Shown: positions 1 through 7,869 of the stretch, one piece after another
Layout of the letters: each line of letters opens with the position of its first letter
Numbering within the stretch: the stretch's first letter is position 1
Source of the DNA: Butyricimonas virosa
Lineage (GTDB): Bacteria; Bacteroidota; Bacteroidia; Bacteroidales; Marinifilaceae
Direction of reading: 5' to 3'
NCBI RefSeq assembly: GCF_025148635.1
Contig: NZ_CP102269.1
Span: 1,364,001 to 1,428,000, forward strand
Length of the DNA stretch: 64,000 nucleotides
Program-made: the position numbers and the translations under genes
Notes under the pieces: model-generated
Told to the model about the DNA's origin: nothing
What the model saw: the letters and a program-made list of their open reading frames with translations, nothing else
Database searches by the model: none

Positions 1-11
1 ATGAGTGAATT

Positions 12-893
12 ATGTTTTGTATACATTGCGGACAAAAGTTACCAGATAACGCCAAGTTTTGTAATCAATGTGGGGAACCTTGTTTTGTCCACGAAGCTAA
101 AGATAACATTACTGAAAAAGCAAATTGGGAATCAGTTGAAAATATAAAAGGGACGATTTTCGATTCCTATCTTGATGATGATGTTTCAGAAAATGCACGT
201 TGGGATTGTCCCTCATATATTAAAGAAGAAAAAAAAGATTTACCGACATACATTGCTCCTGAAGTTATCTATTTTAAAGTAAATAAAGATTATGCTAATG
301 AAGGAGAATGCCTATTTTTCTCTTGGGACACCCAAAATACTACCAAAGCAATTATCTCTATCGAAAATTTATTTTCATCTGTATTACAAGTGATAAATGT
401 TCCAGAAAGAGCTGAGCAACAAGCAATTTTCATATTTTTCCATTCAGAGGATCACATCATTATAAAATTACAAGTTTATGATGCGTTAGGAAATAAAATT
501 GATTACCCAAATTCTCTTTACATATACAAAACAGAAAATTCACATCCTGTAATATTAAGTTTTTTAGCTAACAAATATGCAATTCATGACAACGAGACTA
601 TAGAACTTTCATGGAACGTCAAAAACGCAACCAAAGTAACTTGTTCTATAATAGAAGGCGAACTTGAACTTTATGGGAAAAAAACAATTACAATTTCATT
701 TGAACGTGAAATTCCTCTAAACATTTATTTGAATGCCGAAAATGAACATGGGAGAGAAAAAAAATGTCTTCACATTGATATGAAAGATAATTTAACAACA
801 AAAATATTAATAATTCTTATCATCCTTATAGTCGTTATTGGAGCTATTTTAAGTGGAGAATTTAACGATCTATTCTCCTTATTTATAAAATAA
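12..893 (+). CDS. Zinc-ribbon protein with two Ig-like repeats and a C-terminal membrane anchor
   Basis: A 293-residue protein of unknown role. The N-terminus is a zinc ribbon (Cys 3, 6, 17 and 20, spaced CxxC...CxxC). The middle holds two similar beta-rich stretches, each with an S-W-(D/N)-x(2)-N-(T/A)-T-K motif (near residues 106 and 200), which look like two Ig-like repeats. One hydrophobic helix near residues 264-281 would anchor the C-terminus in the inner membrane, leaving most of the protein in the cytosol. The next gene starts 2 bases after the stop, so the two are probably co-transcribed. Coding potential is clear, but no function can be assigned. The DNA is A+T-rich, unlike the nutrient-uptake loci to the right. 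Confidence 0.75.
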   Translation: MFCIHCGQKLPDNAKFCNQCGEPCFVHEAKDNITEKANWESVENIKGTIFDSYLDDDVSENARWDCPSYIKEEKKDLPTYIAPEVIYFKVNKDYANEGECLFFSWDTQNTTKAIISIENLFSSVLQVINVPERAEQQAIFIFFHSEDHIIIKLQVYDALGNKIDYPNSLYIYKTENSHPVILSFLANKYAIHDNETIELSWNVKNATKVTCSIIEGELELYGKKTITISFEREIPLNIYLNAENEHGREKKCLHIDMKDNLTTKILIILIILIVVIGAILSGEFNDLFSLFIK

Positions 894-895
894 TT

Positions 896-1114
896 ATGGA
901 AGATAAATTAAATGATATATGGGTACTATTCTTGATTATTCCAGTGATATTTCTGGTGTACAAGAATATAAAATACAAAAATAACGAAGGAAGTCGCCCA
1001 TGCCCAAAATGCGGAACAAAATGTAAAGCTAGACACCTTTGGTACAAGAATGGTAGAAAAGTCTGGGACCATAAATGTCCTAATTGCGGAGAGATATTTT
1101 TTTCTAATTTTTAA
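896..1114 (+). CDS. Small membrane protein with C-terminal zinc ribbon
   Basis: A 72-residue protein. Residues 7-23 form one hydrophobic helix. Cys 36/39 and 61/64 are two CxxC knuckles of a zinc ribbon, with an extra Cys 43. It starts 2 bases after the preceding zinc-ribbon gene, so it is probably in the same transcript. Two adjacent membrane-tethered zinc-ribbon proteins suggest a shared job at the inner membrane, but this is inference; no family with known function is recognised. Confidence 0.65.
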   Translation: MEDKLNDIWVLFLIIPVIFLVYKNIKYKNNEGSRPCPKCGTKCKARHLWYKNGRKVWDHKCPNCGEIFFSNF

Positions 1115-1126
1115 AATAATAACTCT

Positions 1127-1411
1127 ATGAAACCACTTTATATCACTTGCTGCATTATACTAGGGATTGCCCTCCTACCTATTTCTGGAGGGTTTTATAC
1201 CCTAGTGAGGATAATTGTAACTATTGGTGCTGTAGCTGCCACAATCCAAAACTCTAGTAATGGAATAAATATCTGGAGCATTATCTATGGAGGCATGGCT
1301 ATATTATTTAATCCCCTTGTTCCTGTTTATTTACATGATAAAGGGGCATGGATGATGATTGATATTATTGCTATTATCTTATTTATTATCCAGATTGTAA
1401 GGAATAAATAA
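1127..1411 (+). CDS. Small integral membrane protein (DUF6804-like)
   Basis: A 94-residue, very hydrophobic protein with about three membrane helices (near residues 5-20, 25-45 and 68-90). It resembles the small DUF6804-type membrane proteins seen in many bacteria, whose function is unknown. It starts 12 bases after the zinc-ribbon gene and probably closes that small operon. Two bases after its stop codon a quasi-palindromic 47-bp sequence begins (1413-1459), and phage-type genes follow. Confidence 0.65.
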   Translation: MKPLYITCCIILGIALLPISGGFYTLVRIIVTIGAVAATIQNSSNGINIWSIIYGGMAILFNPLVPVYLHDKGAWMMIDIIAIILFIIQIVRNK

Positions 1412-1412
1412 C

Positions 1413-1459
1413 AGGACAAAAATTGATGAATTAGATATAGAATAAACAGAATTTGTCCT
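1413..1459. repeat. Left copy of a 47/48-bp quasi-palindromic flanking repeat
   Basis: The sequence runs from AGGACAAA to TTTGTCCT: an 8-bp inverted repeat around an A+T-rich centre of about 30 bases. A related 48-bp copy lies at 6682-6729, in direct orientation judging by the shared interior AATTA. The two copies bracket the phage-type gene block and its IS21 insertion. The gene starting inside this copy has no usable start codon, so this is probably a junction. It could be a recombination (att-like) site; a regulatory or terminator role is not excluded. Confidence 0.5.
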
Positions 1460-1702
1460 AATGCTATTATACTAAAAACCAAAGGAATACCAGTACTATT
1501 AGAACAAGGAGGTAAAACAATATCCCAACTAGCCGAAATAGAAAGAAATGAAATTATATTCAGAAAATCAGTAACTGATAAACTAGAAGAACTATTTAAA
1601 GAAGGAACCGACGAAGCCGCTATAGAAGCTGGGAGGTTATTAGTTAGAGAGATATTATATAATACTAAAGATGAAGGAGAATTTATTAAAACTGTAGAGT
1701 GA
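1430..1702 (+). pseudogene. 5'-truncated phage-type gene
   Basis: An open frame of about 90 codons with no plausible start that runs into TGA at 1700-1702. From about 1469 it reads as a coherent protein end (ILKTKGIPVLLEQGGK... then a helical stretch with KLEELFKEGTDEAAIEAG). It resembles the C-terminus of conserved proteins of large Bacteroidales phages (crAss-like), recalled from memory and not checked. The stop overlaps the ATG of the next gene, as in a phage operon. The missing 5' part coincides with the flanking repeat at 1413-1459. Confidence 0.5.
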
Positions 1703-2421
1703 TGATAGATTTTGATAAAGTTAATAAGACTATTAAGAAACTTCAATTAGGAGGTACAATGAATGGTCTATCTCCTATTCTGTTTTTAAACTGGTTTAAA
1801 AGTAAACCCATTAAAAATGAAAAACAAGAAGATTCTGTTATAGAAGCAAAAATACCAATTAAGAAATCTATACATGCTGATAGGATCAAATCTAGTAATA
1901 GATTTGATAGTAGAGTAAACTGGGATAATATTGATTGGTTACAACAATTTCTTACTAAAAATCTGGGATATAAAACAGCTACTAGTATTAATTCCTCCAT
2001 TGTTGAAGAAGGTTTAGGAGATCCCAGAAGAAAACAAGTCGGAGGACCAGGATATGGTTTATTGCAATGGGAAAAAGGTACTGATAGGTATAATAGGATG
2101 ATGCAATATAAATCAGATAGTACTATAAACGGAGTAGATCCAGAGTTACAAAGGCAGGCTGAATTTATAATTAATACTACATTAGATAATCAACATAAGG
2201 ATGATTGGACTCATGGAGGTAAAGGCAGTGGATACTCTACTGGAGAAGATGCAAGAAAGAAATTTATAAATAAATATAGTAATCTGCAAGAAAAAACAAA
2301 AGCCTTTTCATTAGGATATGTAAGACCTAAAGCTGGCATGAAAGCTGCCAATAAAAGGGAAAAGCTTTCTTTTTCATTAGATTCTATATATAATCCTAAG
2401 TTTTACCCTAAGAATAAATAA
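1702..2421 (+). CDS. Phage-type tail lysozyme (phage_lysozyme2-like)
   Basis: A 239-residue protein counted from ATG 1702, which overlaps the preceding stop; GTG 1699 is an alternative start. Residues about 70-190 match the phage tail lysozyme family: a helix ending in an acidic pair (SSIVEEGLGD), then GPGYGLLQWEKG, then an arginine-containing helix. Such domains cleave peptidoglycan during phage entry or release. There is no signal peptide. The gene lies in a tight unidirectional group with a DUF192 protein and a muramidase, which suggests a captured phage lysis or tail segment. Codon use is strongly A+T-rich. Confidence 0.6.
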   Translation: MIDFDKVNKTIKKLQLGGTMNGLSPILFLNWFKSKPIKNEKQEDSVIEAKIPIKKSIHADRIKSSNRFDSRVNWDNIDWLQQFLTKNLGYKTATSINSSIVEEGLGDPRRKQVGGPGYGLLQWEKGTDRYNRMMQYKSDSTINGVDPELQRQAEFIINTTLDNQHKDDWTHGGKGSGYSTGEDARKKFINKYSNLQEKTKAFSLGYVRPKAGMKAANKREKLSFSLDSIYNPKFYPKNK

Positions 2422-2423
2422 AT

Positions 2424-3095
2424 ATGCCAGAATTAAGCAAGAAAAATTTCATAGAAATAGAAGTTGGAGATAATGATTATATATGTAGAGTTGCCTACGA
2501 CGATTGGGAAAAAGCCAATGGTCTAATGGGTGTTGATGATCTAGGAGATAATGAAGGAATGATATTCGTTTATGATCAACCTCAAGAAGAAATCTCCTTT
2601 TGGATGAAAGACACACCAATAGATTTAGATATAGTATTCATCTGTCCTTGTTTTAAAGTTATATCAGTACACACTGGGATAGCCAATACTACCGATCCAA
2701 TAGTAGAAAATAATGTACAATTTGTACTAGAAGTTAAAGCCAACTCTGGGATTAAAGAAGGAGATGAAGTTGAATTTGATGGATTAGAGGAGTATTTAGA
2801 GAAGAGATTAGATAGATGTGATTCTATTATAGAGAATAAAGAAGATATAGAAGAAGAAAAAGATAAAATTAAAACTCTTCTAAAAGTATTAGATCCAGAT
2901 GGAGAAGTACAATTAACTTTAAAAGGTAATGAAAGAATATTCTCTAGAGCTAATACTAAAGTACTGATTAGACAAGCTAAGAAAGCAGATAAGTTAAAGA
3001 CTGATTCAGCATATAAGAGATTAGGGAAGTCTATATTTAAATACATGAGGATTCAGGATGAAAATGGGGAAGAGTATGTGGAACCGAAGAAATAG
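2424..3095 (+). CDS. DUF192 domain protein, phage-type
   Basis: A 223-residue protein. Residues about 30-115 carry the DUF192 pattern: GLMGV, then NEGMIFVYD, FWMKDTPIDLDIVFI and a closing VLEVKANSGIKEGDEVEF. DUF192 proteins are usually small secreted proteins of unknown function; this one lacks a signal peptide and adds a charged, coiled-coil-prone C-terminal half (about 125-223). It starts 2 bases after the lysozyme stop, so the two are co-transcribed. Its role in the phage-type block is unknown. Confidence 0.65.
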   Translation: MPELSKKNFIEIEVGDNDYICRVAYDDWEKANGLMGVDDLGDNEGMIFVYDQPQEEISFWMKDTPIDLDIVFICPCFKVISVHTGIANTTDPIVENNVQFVLEVKANSGIKEGDEVEFDGLEEYLEKRLDRCDSIIENKEDIEEEKDKIKTLLKVLDPDGEVQLTLKGNERIFSRANTKVLIRQAKKADKLKTDSAYKRLGKSIFKYMRIQDENGEEYVEPKK

Positions 3096-3097
3096 GT

Positions 3098-3265
3098 ATG
3101 ACAGTTGATTTTGATAAAATTAAAGGAACTACAAAATTTTATGAATGTTACATTTTTAAAGAATGGAGGGAAAATATGATTTCTGATTATGATTTAGGAG
3201 AGATAATAGAAGACGATGAAGAATATGAACCTTCTAATATTGTTATTACAAAATATTCTAACTGA
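3098..3265 (+). CDS. Small phage-type hypothetical protein (55 aa)
   Basis: An ATG frame of 55 codons that starts 2 bases after the DUF192 stop. The product starts MTVDFDKIKGTTKFYEC and has a strongly acidic C-terminal half (GEIIEDDEEYEP). The tight spacing, the same strand and its opening, which resembles the opening MIDFDKVNK of the lysozyme gene, support it as a real gene of the block. No function is recognised. Confidence 0.5.
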   Translation: MTVDFDKIKGTTKFYECYIFKEWRENMISDYDLGEIIEDDEEYEPSNIVITKYSN

Positions 3266-3274
3266 TATATTGTA

Positions 3275-3400
3275 ATGAGGTACCTTCAAAATAAAGAATT
3301 ATATAAAATAGATCCAATAACAGGAAAAAGAACTTTAATGGAAGTAGAAGGGAAAAGAGTGTCCCCACCTCTCCCAGAAGAAAACAATAATTTAAAATGA
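3275..3400 (+). CDS. Small phage-type hypothetical protein (41 aa)
   Basis: A 41-codon frame (MRYLQNKELYKIDPITGKR...) whose TGA overlaps the ATG of the muramidase gene by four bases (ATGA). This is classic translational coupling and the main reason to accept so short a frame. Function unknown. Confidence 0.5.
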   Translation: MRYLQNKELYKIDPITGKRTLMEVEGKRVSPPLPEENNNLK

Positions 3401-3821
3401 ATAAACAGACTGATTTAATAAATATGATTCTTCGAAACGAAGGTGGATATGCTAATGATCCATCTGATTCCGGAGGAAGAACATATAAAGGAATATCAGA
3501 AAATAATTTCCCTAACTGGAAAGGTTGGAAGATAATTAATAAACATGAACCTCTTAAAAGAGGAGAATTTATTAAAGATGAAGATTTAGATGAAGAAATA
3601 TTCAATTTCTATTTAGTGCATTTCTATTATAAATTGAAATTAGATCAAATAAATAATTTATATATATCAGCACATTTATTAGATCATGGAGTAAATGCTG
3701 GAATCTCTAATGGAGTTAAATGCTTACAAAGAGCATTAAATGATATATTATCTATAGATATTATAGTAGATGGGAAAATTGGGCCAGTAACTATTTCTGA
3801 AATTAATAATTCTAACCCAAA

Positions 3822-3830
3822 AACTTTACT
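3822..3830. repeat. Left target-site duplication of the IS21 element
   Basis: AACTTTACT occurs here and again at 6609-6617, immediately outside the two IS ends. Depending on where the terminal bases are assigned, the duplication is 7 to 9 bp. This marks a transposition event rather than recombination between IS copies. Confidence 0.8.
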
Positions 3831-3837
3831 GCATATT

Positions 3838-3878
3838 CCGGTGGATACCCGTTCAGCATTTCCGGTGATATCCGTTCA
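3838..3878 (-). repeat. IS21 left-end terminal repeats, two copies
   Basis: Two copies (3838-3855 and 3862-3878) of the complement of TGAACGGGTATNCTCCGG, each with small changes. They mirror the array at the right end of the element and are probable transposase-binding sites. Confidence 0.65.
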
Positions 3879-3911
3879 GTCCCCAGTTAGTATTCAGTAT
3901 CGTTGGCAAAG

Positions 3912-4640
3912 TTAATACTTCTTTCTTAGGCTCTCTCCTTTGAGGTCAAATTTTATTGCCTTATGCACAATTCTGTCCAGACAGGCTTCTGCAATGAGCT
4001 CGCTTTGGAACACATCATACCAGTCTGCAACGGGAAGCTGGCTGGCCAGGATGAGTGCTTTCCGGTTGTACCGGTCATCTATGATCTGTTCAAAGTCATG
4101 TTGTACCTGTCCGTCCAGCTTGACCATCCCAAAATCATCTATGATCAGAAGATCATGTGCGTTAAGCTTTCGGAAGAAATTTGTCTCCCGTCCTTCCAGA
4201 TGTACAAGCTTCAGGTTCTCGATGAGCATGTTCATCGTGAAGTACAGTACCTTCCGGCCGTTCCTGCATGCCCTGTCACCCAAGGCACAGGCGAAGTAGG
4301 ACTTTCCGGTCCCTGCCGGTCCGGTAATGATGACCGTCATTCCGCCCGTGATGTAATTTCCGGTTGCAAGGTCGGCAGCAGAGCAGGCCTGTATTCCCCT
4401 TGCCGTGTCCGTTTCAAGTTCTTCCATCGAGGCTCTCAGACGGAAGCCGGCATTTTTTATAAGACGCTGTATACGGTTGTTACCTCTTGTGTCACGTTCG
4501 TACTGGAGCATGATCTGCATGCCTTCACGCAGGGTAAGCTTGTCCAACTGATGTGTTTCTTCCAGGGAGCTCCAGCAGCTTGCCATTCCTGGAAGCTTCA
4601 GCTCGTGCAGTGTTCTTTCTGTTTCGTTGCTCATAATCAT
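3912..4640 (-). CDS. istB: IS21 transposition helper ATPase IstB
   Basis: A 242-residue AAA+ ATPase. Walker A is GPAGTGKS (residues 107-114) and Walker B is LLIIDD (about 164-169). IstB binds ATP and DNA, remodels the target and helps the IstA transposase in IS21-type insertion. A second ATG at 4634 (MSNE...) is an equally likely start. It lies 6 bases after the istA stop and is translated with it. Full length, with no visible defect. Confidence 0.9.
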   Translation of the reverse strand: MIMSNETERTLHELKLPGMASCWSSLEETHQLDKLTLREGMQIMLQYERDTRGNNRIQRLIKNAGFRLRASMEELETDTARGIQACSAADLATGNYITGGMTVIITGPAGTGKSYFACALGDRACRNGRKVLYFTMNMLIENLKLVHLEGRETNFFRKLNAHDLLIIDDFGMVKLDGQVQHDFEQIIDDRYNRKALILASQLPVADWYDVFQSELIAEACLDRIVHKAIKFDLKGESLRKKY

Positions 4641-4646
4641 TTATTG

Positions 4647-6248
4647 TTATTTGTTCATGTCATTTCCTGTAAAATAGCTTTTTCCACGCATGTTTCCGTG
4701 GTTTGACGGTGTAGGCGCATGGAAGATTACCGTCTCGTCTGCGGATGCATTCATGCCGTTACGTCTGAGTATGGCTTCAAACTTGCTGTAGGAGTAAATA
4801 CCGTACTCCATGCACTGGCGGCAGGTAAGGTCAAACGTGGCAAGGTCATACTTCCTTCTGAGGCTGACTATGGAGTTGCACAGCTTGTAATACACCTCTT
4901 CAGGCTGTGTGGTACGTTTGGGGTCAAAGATTCTTTTTACATACTCATGACAGTCAGGTGATATATCTTTTGCTTTCTCCACATAATAGGCTGCCGAACG
5001 CTCCATAATCACCCTGCAGCTGGATGCGAGATGTTCCCTGACTGTGGTATAGCCGTATGTATGGCTGCGGATATGTGAAGCTACCAGTTTCTGCTCCACA
5101 TAGGCCTTGACCCATGAACGGGTAAAGACTACTCTTGCCTGTTTTCCTACATGGATATAGGGGACGGAGTAAAAATGGGTCACCTTGTCCTGTCTCAGCT
5201 CCACATGGCAGTTTGCCTGTACTTTCAGATCGGCATACAGGCGCATTTCATAGGGTTCCGGTTTCAAGGGTTTCAGCAGCTCCTTCTCCTTGGCATGAAA
5301 ACGCTCCTCACGGCTGTAGGGACGCTTCTGCATACGGGTTCGGTTGTGCCTTTCCATCAGCTTCCATACGGCACGGTTCAGTTCCATGAGTGAATGAAAG
5401 ATGCAGTTACGCAATCTGGCATAAATACGGTTATATGTAATTCTTACGGAGTCTTCTACCAGAGCCTTCTGTGTCGGCGATGCCGGGTCACATGGCAGCA
5501 CTACAAAATGGTAGTAGTTGCCCATGTCCTCAAGAGCCTTGTTCAGCTTCGGCTCATGCCGGTCATTGCTGATTACCGCTGATTTGAGATTGTCAGGAGT
5601 CAGTATGGGTGGTACACCGCCCAGATGTTCCAGGCACATCCTTATGGCATACAGGAAGTCCTCCGTCTTCTGCGAAGGTACACATATCACATAGGTATAG
5701 TCGCTGTAAGGCAGGCAGGCGACAAACACCTCCACCTTGATAATTTCTCCGGTTGCGGCATCCACATAACTGAGCTTGTCACCGGCAAAGTCCACCATGA
5801 GTTTCTCACCCGGTCTGTAGGTGTTGGCAAGTACGGCTGTAACATCCTTCTTCGCAACGAGATTCTGCTTCAGATGATAATAGAACTGTGACTTGCCGTA
5901 ACCGTCGGGATGAGTCGCACGGTATTCATCGAACAGGACCTGACGGCTTACATGGGATTTGGGATCCGCCAGCAGTTCCTTGTATCTAGGGAGCAGGATC
6001 AGGAACTCTTCCATTCTCCTGTCCGTATATGCCGGAGAACCGGCATGGAACATCCGTTCCAACTCGGGATCGTCAATCTCAAGGAGGTCGCTGATGTTCC
6101 ATCCGTTGGCTTTTACTGTATTCACATAACCGTTGACGGTTTCCTTGTCAATCGGTAACTTGCGGCTTATACCGCGGTTGGATTCTCCGGCCTGCTTGAG
6201 CTGGAGTACTTGTTTTATCAGACTCATATCCTTTGTTGTTCCTGCCAT
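4647..6248 (-). CDS. istA: IS21 transposase IstA (DDE)
   Basis: A 533-residue DDE transposase with an N-terminal helix-turn-helix (residues about 8-45), a catalytic core with Asp153 (MVDFAGDK), Asp219 (LTPDN) and Glu265 (ALVEDS), and a C-terminal Mu-type domain. The reading frame stays open up to 6503, but the added 85 residues only translate the terminal repeats (FRSISVH repeated), so the ATG at 6248 (MAGTTKDMSL) is chosen. It makes the strand cuts and joins for the element together with IstB. Confidence 0.9.
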   Translation of the reverse strand: MAGTTKDMSLIKQVLQLKQAGESNRGISRKLPIDKETVNGYVNTVKANGWNISDLLEIDDPELERMFHAGSPAYTDRRMEEFLILLPRYKELLADPKSHVSRQVLFDEYRATHPDGYGKSQFYYHLKQNLVAKKDVTAVLANTYRPGEKLMVDFAGDKLSYVDAATGEIIKVEVFVACLPYSDYTYVICVPSQKTEDFLYAIRMCLEHLGGVPPILTPDNLKSAVISNDRHEPKLNKALEDMGNYYHFVVLPCDPASPTQKALVEDSVRITYNRIYARLRNCIFHSLMELNRAVWKLMERHNRTRMQKRPYSREERFHAKEKELLKPLKPEPYEMRLYADLKVQANCHVELRQDKVTHFYSVPYIHVGKQARVVFTRSWVKAYVEQKLVASHIRSHTYGYTTVREHLASSCRVIMERSAAYYVEKAKDISPDCHEYVKRIFDPKRTTQPEEVYYKLCNSIVSLRRKYDLATFDLTCRQCMEYGIYSYSKFEAILRRNGMNASADETVIFHAPTPSNHGNMRGKSYFTGNDMNK

Positions 6249-6306
6249 GACTGTGCTGTTGCGTATAAATTTATCAGCACAAAGGAAACTGAAACCGGAG
6301 AAAGAA

Positions 6307-6601
6307 TGAACGGATATGCTCCGGAAACGAAGATATACGCAGACAATTCTATGCACGATTGAACGGATATACTCCGGAAAATCTGAAGGCATACGTCTAA
6401 AGTGAACGGGTATGCTCCGGAAAAAAGGTGCTACAACCTGCAATTCTCGGAGGTGGACGGATATGCTCCGGAAAAATCGAGATTTTAATGTCTGGTTATC
6501 CATTTTTTCATCCTTTTAGGGGATGAACGGATATAAAATTGTGCTTTTAAAGGCTATTTTATGCTTTATAGGCTGCCGGAAAGTGAACGGGTATGCTCCG
6601 G
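6307..6601 (+). repeat. IS21 right-end terminal repeat array
   Basis: Copies of an 18-bp unit, TGAACGG(A/G)TAT(G/A)CTCCGG, lie at 6307-6324, 6360-6377, 6403-6420, 6454-6471 and 6584-6601; a half copy is at 6524-6534. Spacing is irregular. These are probable transposase-binding sites, and they account for the spurious upstream extension of the istA frame. No other gene is seen in 6249-6609. Confidence 0.75.
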
Positions 6602-6608
6602 AATATGT

Positions 6609-6617
6609 AACTTTACT
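6609..6617. repeat. Right target-site duplication of the IS21 element
   Basis: AACTTTACT, identical to 3822-3830, directly outside the right IS end. Confidence 0.8.
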
Positions 6618-6669
6618 ATCGAAGTTGATAGAAGAAAGAGAAAAATATTTATTATATACCCTGTTTTAG
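6610..6669 (+). pseudogene. Displaced 3' end of the GH108 muramidase gene
   Basis: After the target duplication the frame continues TLLSKLIEEREKYLLYTLF and stops at TAG 6667-6669. It is in register with the 5' part of the gene before 3830 once the IS is removed. It has no start of its own and is probably not translated. Confidence 0.7.
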
Positions 6670-6681
6670 AATGGAAAATAA

Positions 6682-6729
6682 AGGACAAGAACAAATCAAT
6701 TATATAATACAACAATCAAAATTTGTCCT
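6682..6729. repeat. Right copy of the quasi-palindromic flanking repeat
   Basis: The sequence runs from AGGACAA to TTGTCCT over 48 bases and is similar to 1413-1459 in ends, length and A+T-rich interior. It begins 12 bases after the original muramidase stop codon, so the phage-type block ends here. The pair may be the att-like boundaries of that block. Confidence 0.5.
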
Positions 6730-6909
6730 CATCAAGAAAGCAAATAAAAACAAATTCATCAATAGAAAATAATAGTAAAGTTCAAATTCACCTCTACACC
6801 TAAGAAAATATATAAGATTAAATAATAAAGACTTATTCAAAAAATTATTACGAATTAAAGGATTTATTTATCTTTAAACTACAAAATAAACTTCATAAAC
6901 ATATAGATT

Positions 6910-7869
6910 ATGAATAACTTAAATAAAAATATATTGCTAGGAACAGCCATAGGTGATGCTTTAGGCGTTCCTGTTGAATTTGAACATAGACAAGAGTTAG
7001 AGAAGAATCCAGTTGTTGGAATGAGAGAGTATGGTACGCATAACCAACCCAAAGGAACATGGTCAGACGATAGTTCTTTAGCTCTCTGTTTGGCAGAATC
7101 ACTATGCAATGGATATAATTTGAATGATATTGCAGATAAATTTATAAGATGGTACTATGATGGTTATTGTACTCCTTATGGAAGAGTGTTTGATGTTGGT
7201 GTTACCACGGCAAGAGCAATATCCTATTTGCAAAGTGGATGTAAGCCTGAACTAGCAGGCATGGATAGAGAAAGGGATAACGGTAATGGTTCTCTTATGA
7301 GAATCCTCCCCTTGATACCTTATATCATTAACATGGAGGAAGAAGATAGATTCAGAATAATTGGAGAAGTTTCATCATTAACCCACAGGCATCCTAGAAG
7401 CATTTTAGCCTGTATCTCATTATGTGAATTTGCCATACAGTATATAAATCTCCAATCAATAGAGAAAGCCTACCAAACCATGCAACAAACGATGCTACAA
7501 CTTCTGAAAAAGGAGATGTTTATTGAAGAAGATATTCCTTTTAAAAGGTTAGTAGGCTTATCTTATGAAGAGTTTAAGAATATTGAATTGAAGGATATTC
7601 GTTCAACAGGATATGTTATAGATACACTAGAAGCTAGTTTATGGTGCATCTTCAATACTACTAGTTATAAAGATGCTGTTTTAAAAGCAGTGAATCTAGG
7701 TGATGATACTGATACCGTGGGAGCGATTACAGGAGGATTAGCAGGAATTATATACGGTTATGATACTATTCCTTCTAAATGGATAGATACATTAGCCAGA
7801 AAAGATGATATTATTGGACTAGGAGAGAAACTAGATTCAATATATGGAGGTGTAGAACAATCATTTTAG
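6910..7869 (+). CDS. ADP-ribosylglycohydrolase (DraG family)
   Basis: A 319-residue member of the ADP-ribosylglycohydrolase fold, a hydrolase that removes ADP-ribose from proteins or nucleic acids using two bound metal ions. The metal-binding motifs are in place: GTAIGDALGVPVEF (residues 11-24), GTWSDDSSL (49-57), GNGSLMRILPL and LGDDTDTVGAITGG (from about residue 263). There is no signal peptide, so it acts in the cytosol. No ADP-ribosyltransferase gene is nearby and the gene stands alone, with about 240 bases of non-coding DNA upstream. The substrate is unknown; it could serve phage-host conflict or host regulation. The DNA is A+T-rich like its surroundings. Confidence 0.85.
   Translation: MNNLNKNILLGTAIGDALGVPVEFEHRQELEKNPVVGMREYGTHNQPKGTWSDDSSLALCLAESLCNGYNLNDIADKFIRWYYDGYCTPYGRVFDVGVTTARAISYLQSGCKPELAGMDRERDNGNGSLMRILPLIPYIINMEEEDRFRIIGEVSSLTHRHPRSILACISLCEFAIQYINLQSIEKAYQTMQQTMLQLLKKEMFIEEDIPFKRLVGLSYEEFKNIELKDIRSTGYVIDTLEASLWCIFNTTSYKDAVLKAVNLGDDTDTVGAITGGLAGIIYGYDTIPSKWIDTLARKDDIIGLGEKLDSIYGGVEQSF

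Larger units (their letters stand above)
3397..3915 (+). pseudogene. GH108-type N-acetylmuramidase gene, 3' end replaced by an IS21 element
   Basis: The start matches GH108 phage muramidases (lysozymes that cut the MurNAc-GlcNAc backbone): ExGGY with catalytic-type Glu15, then NDPSDSGGRTYKGIS. The second half looks like the family's peptidoglycan-binding domain (LQRALN...VDGKIGPVT). Native sequence ends at the insertion point (3822-3830); residues after about 145 are translated IS end. Removing the IS and one target copy joins 3397-3830 to 6618-6669 in frame, giving 161 residues, a normal family length, with an ending (SKLIEEREKYLL) typical of GH108. The present protein therefore has about 27 foreign residues instead of its last 17 and may or may not be active. 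Confidence 0.75.
3830..6609. mobile_element. IS21-family insertion sequence, about 2.8 kb
   Basis: The element holds istA and istB on the minus strand, between ends that match: TGCATATTCCGG on the left and the complement of TACATATTCCGG on the right. Sub-terminal 18-bp repeats of the type TGAACGG(A/G)TATGCTCCGG occur twice at the left end and four or five times at the right, the multiple transposase-binding pattern typical of IS21 ends. A 7-9 bp target duplication flanks it. It interrupts the 3' end of a GH108 muramidase gene. Both transposition genes look intact, so it could be active. Confidence 0.85.

Noticed and set aside
3963..4706. 247-codon open frame on the plus strand across istB
   Set aside because: It is antisense to a full, motif-bearing IstB ATPase and its translation has no domain texture. 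It is a shadow frame.
6249..6503. 85-residue N-terminal extension of IstA
   Set aside because: It only translates the terminal repeats of the IS (FRSISVH repeated); the ATG at 6248 starts the real helix-turn-helix.
6307..6601. Repeats at the IS21 right end as a CRISPR array
   Set aside because: Spacing is irregular, copies differ, there are no cas genes, and the same unit occurs at the other IS end.
1413..6729. The phage-type block as a complete prophage
   Set aside because: No integrase, terminase, capsid, portal or replication gene is present; only about 2.5 kb is phage-type sequence.
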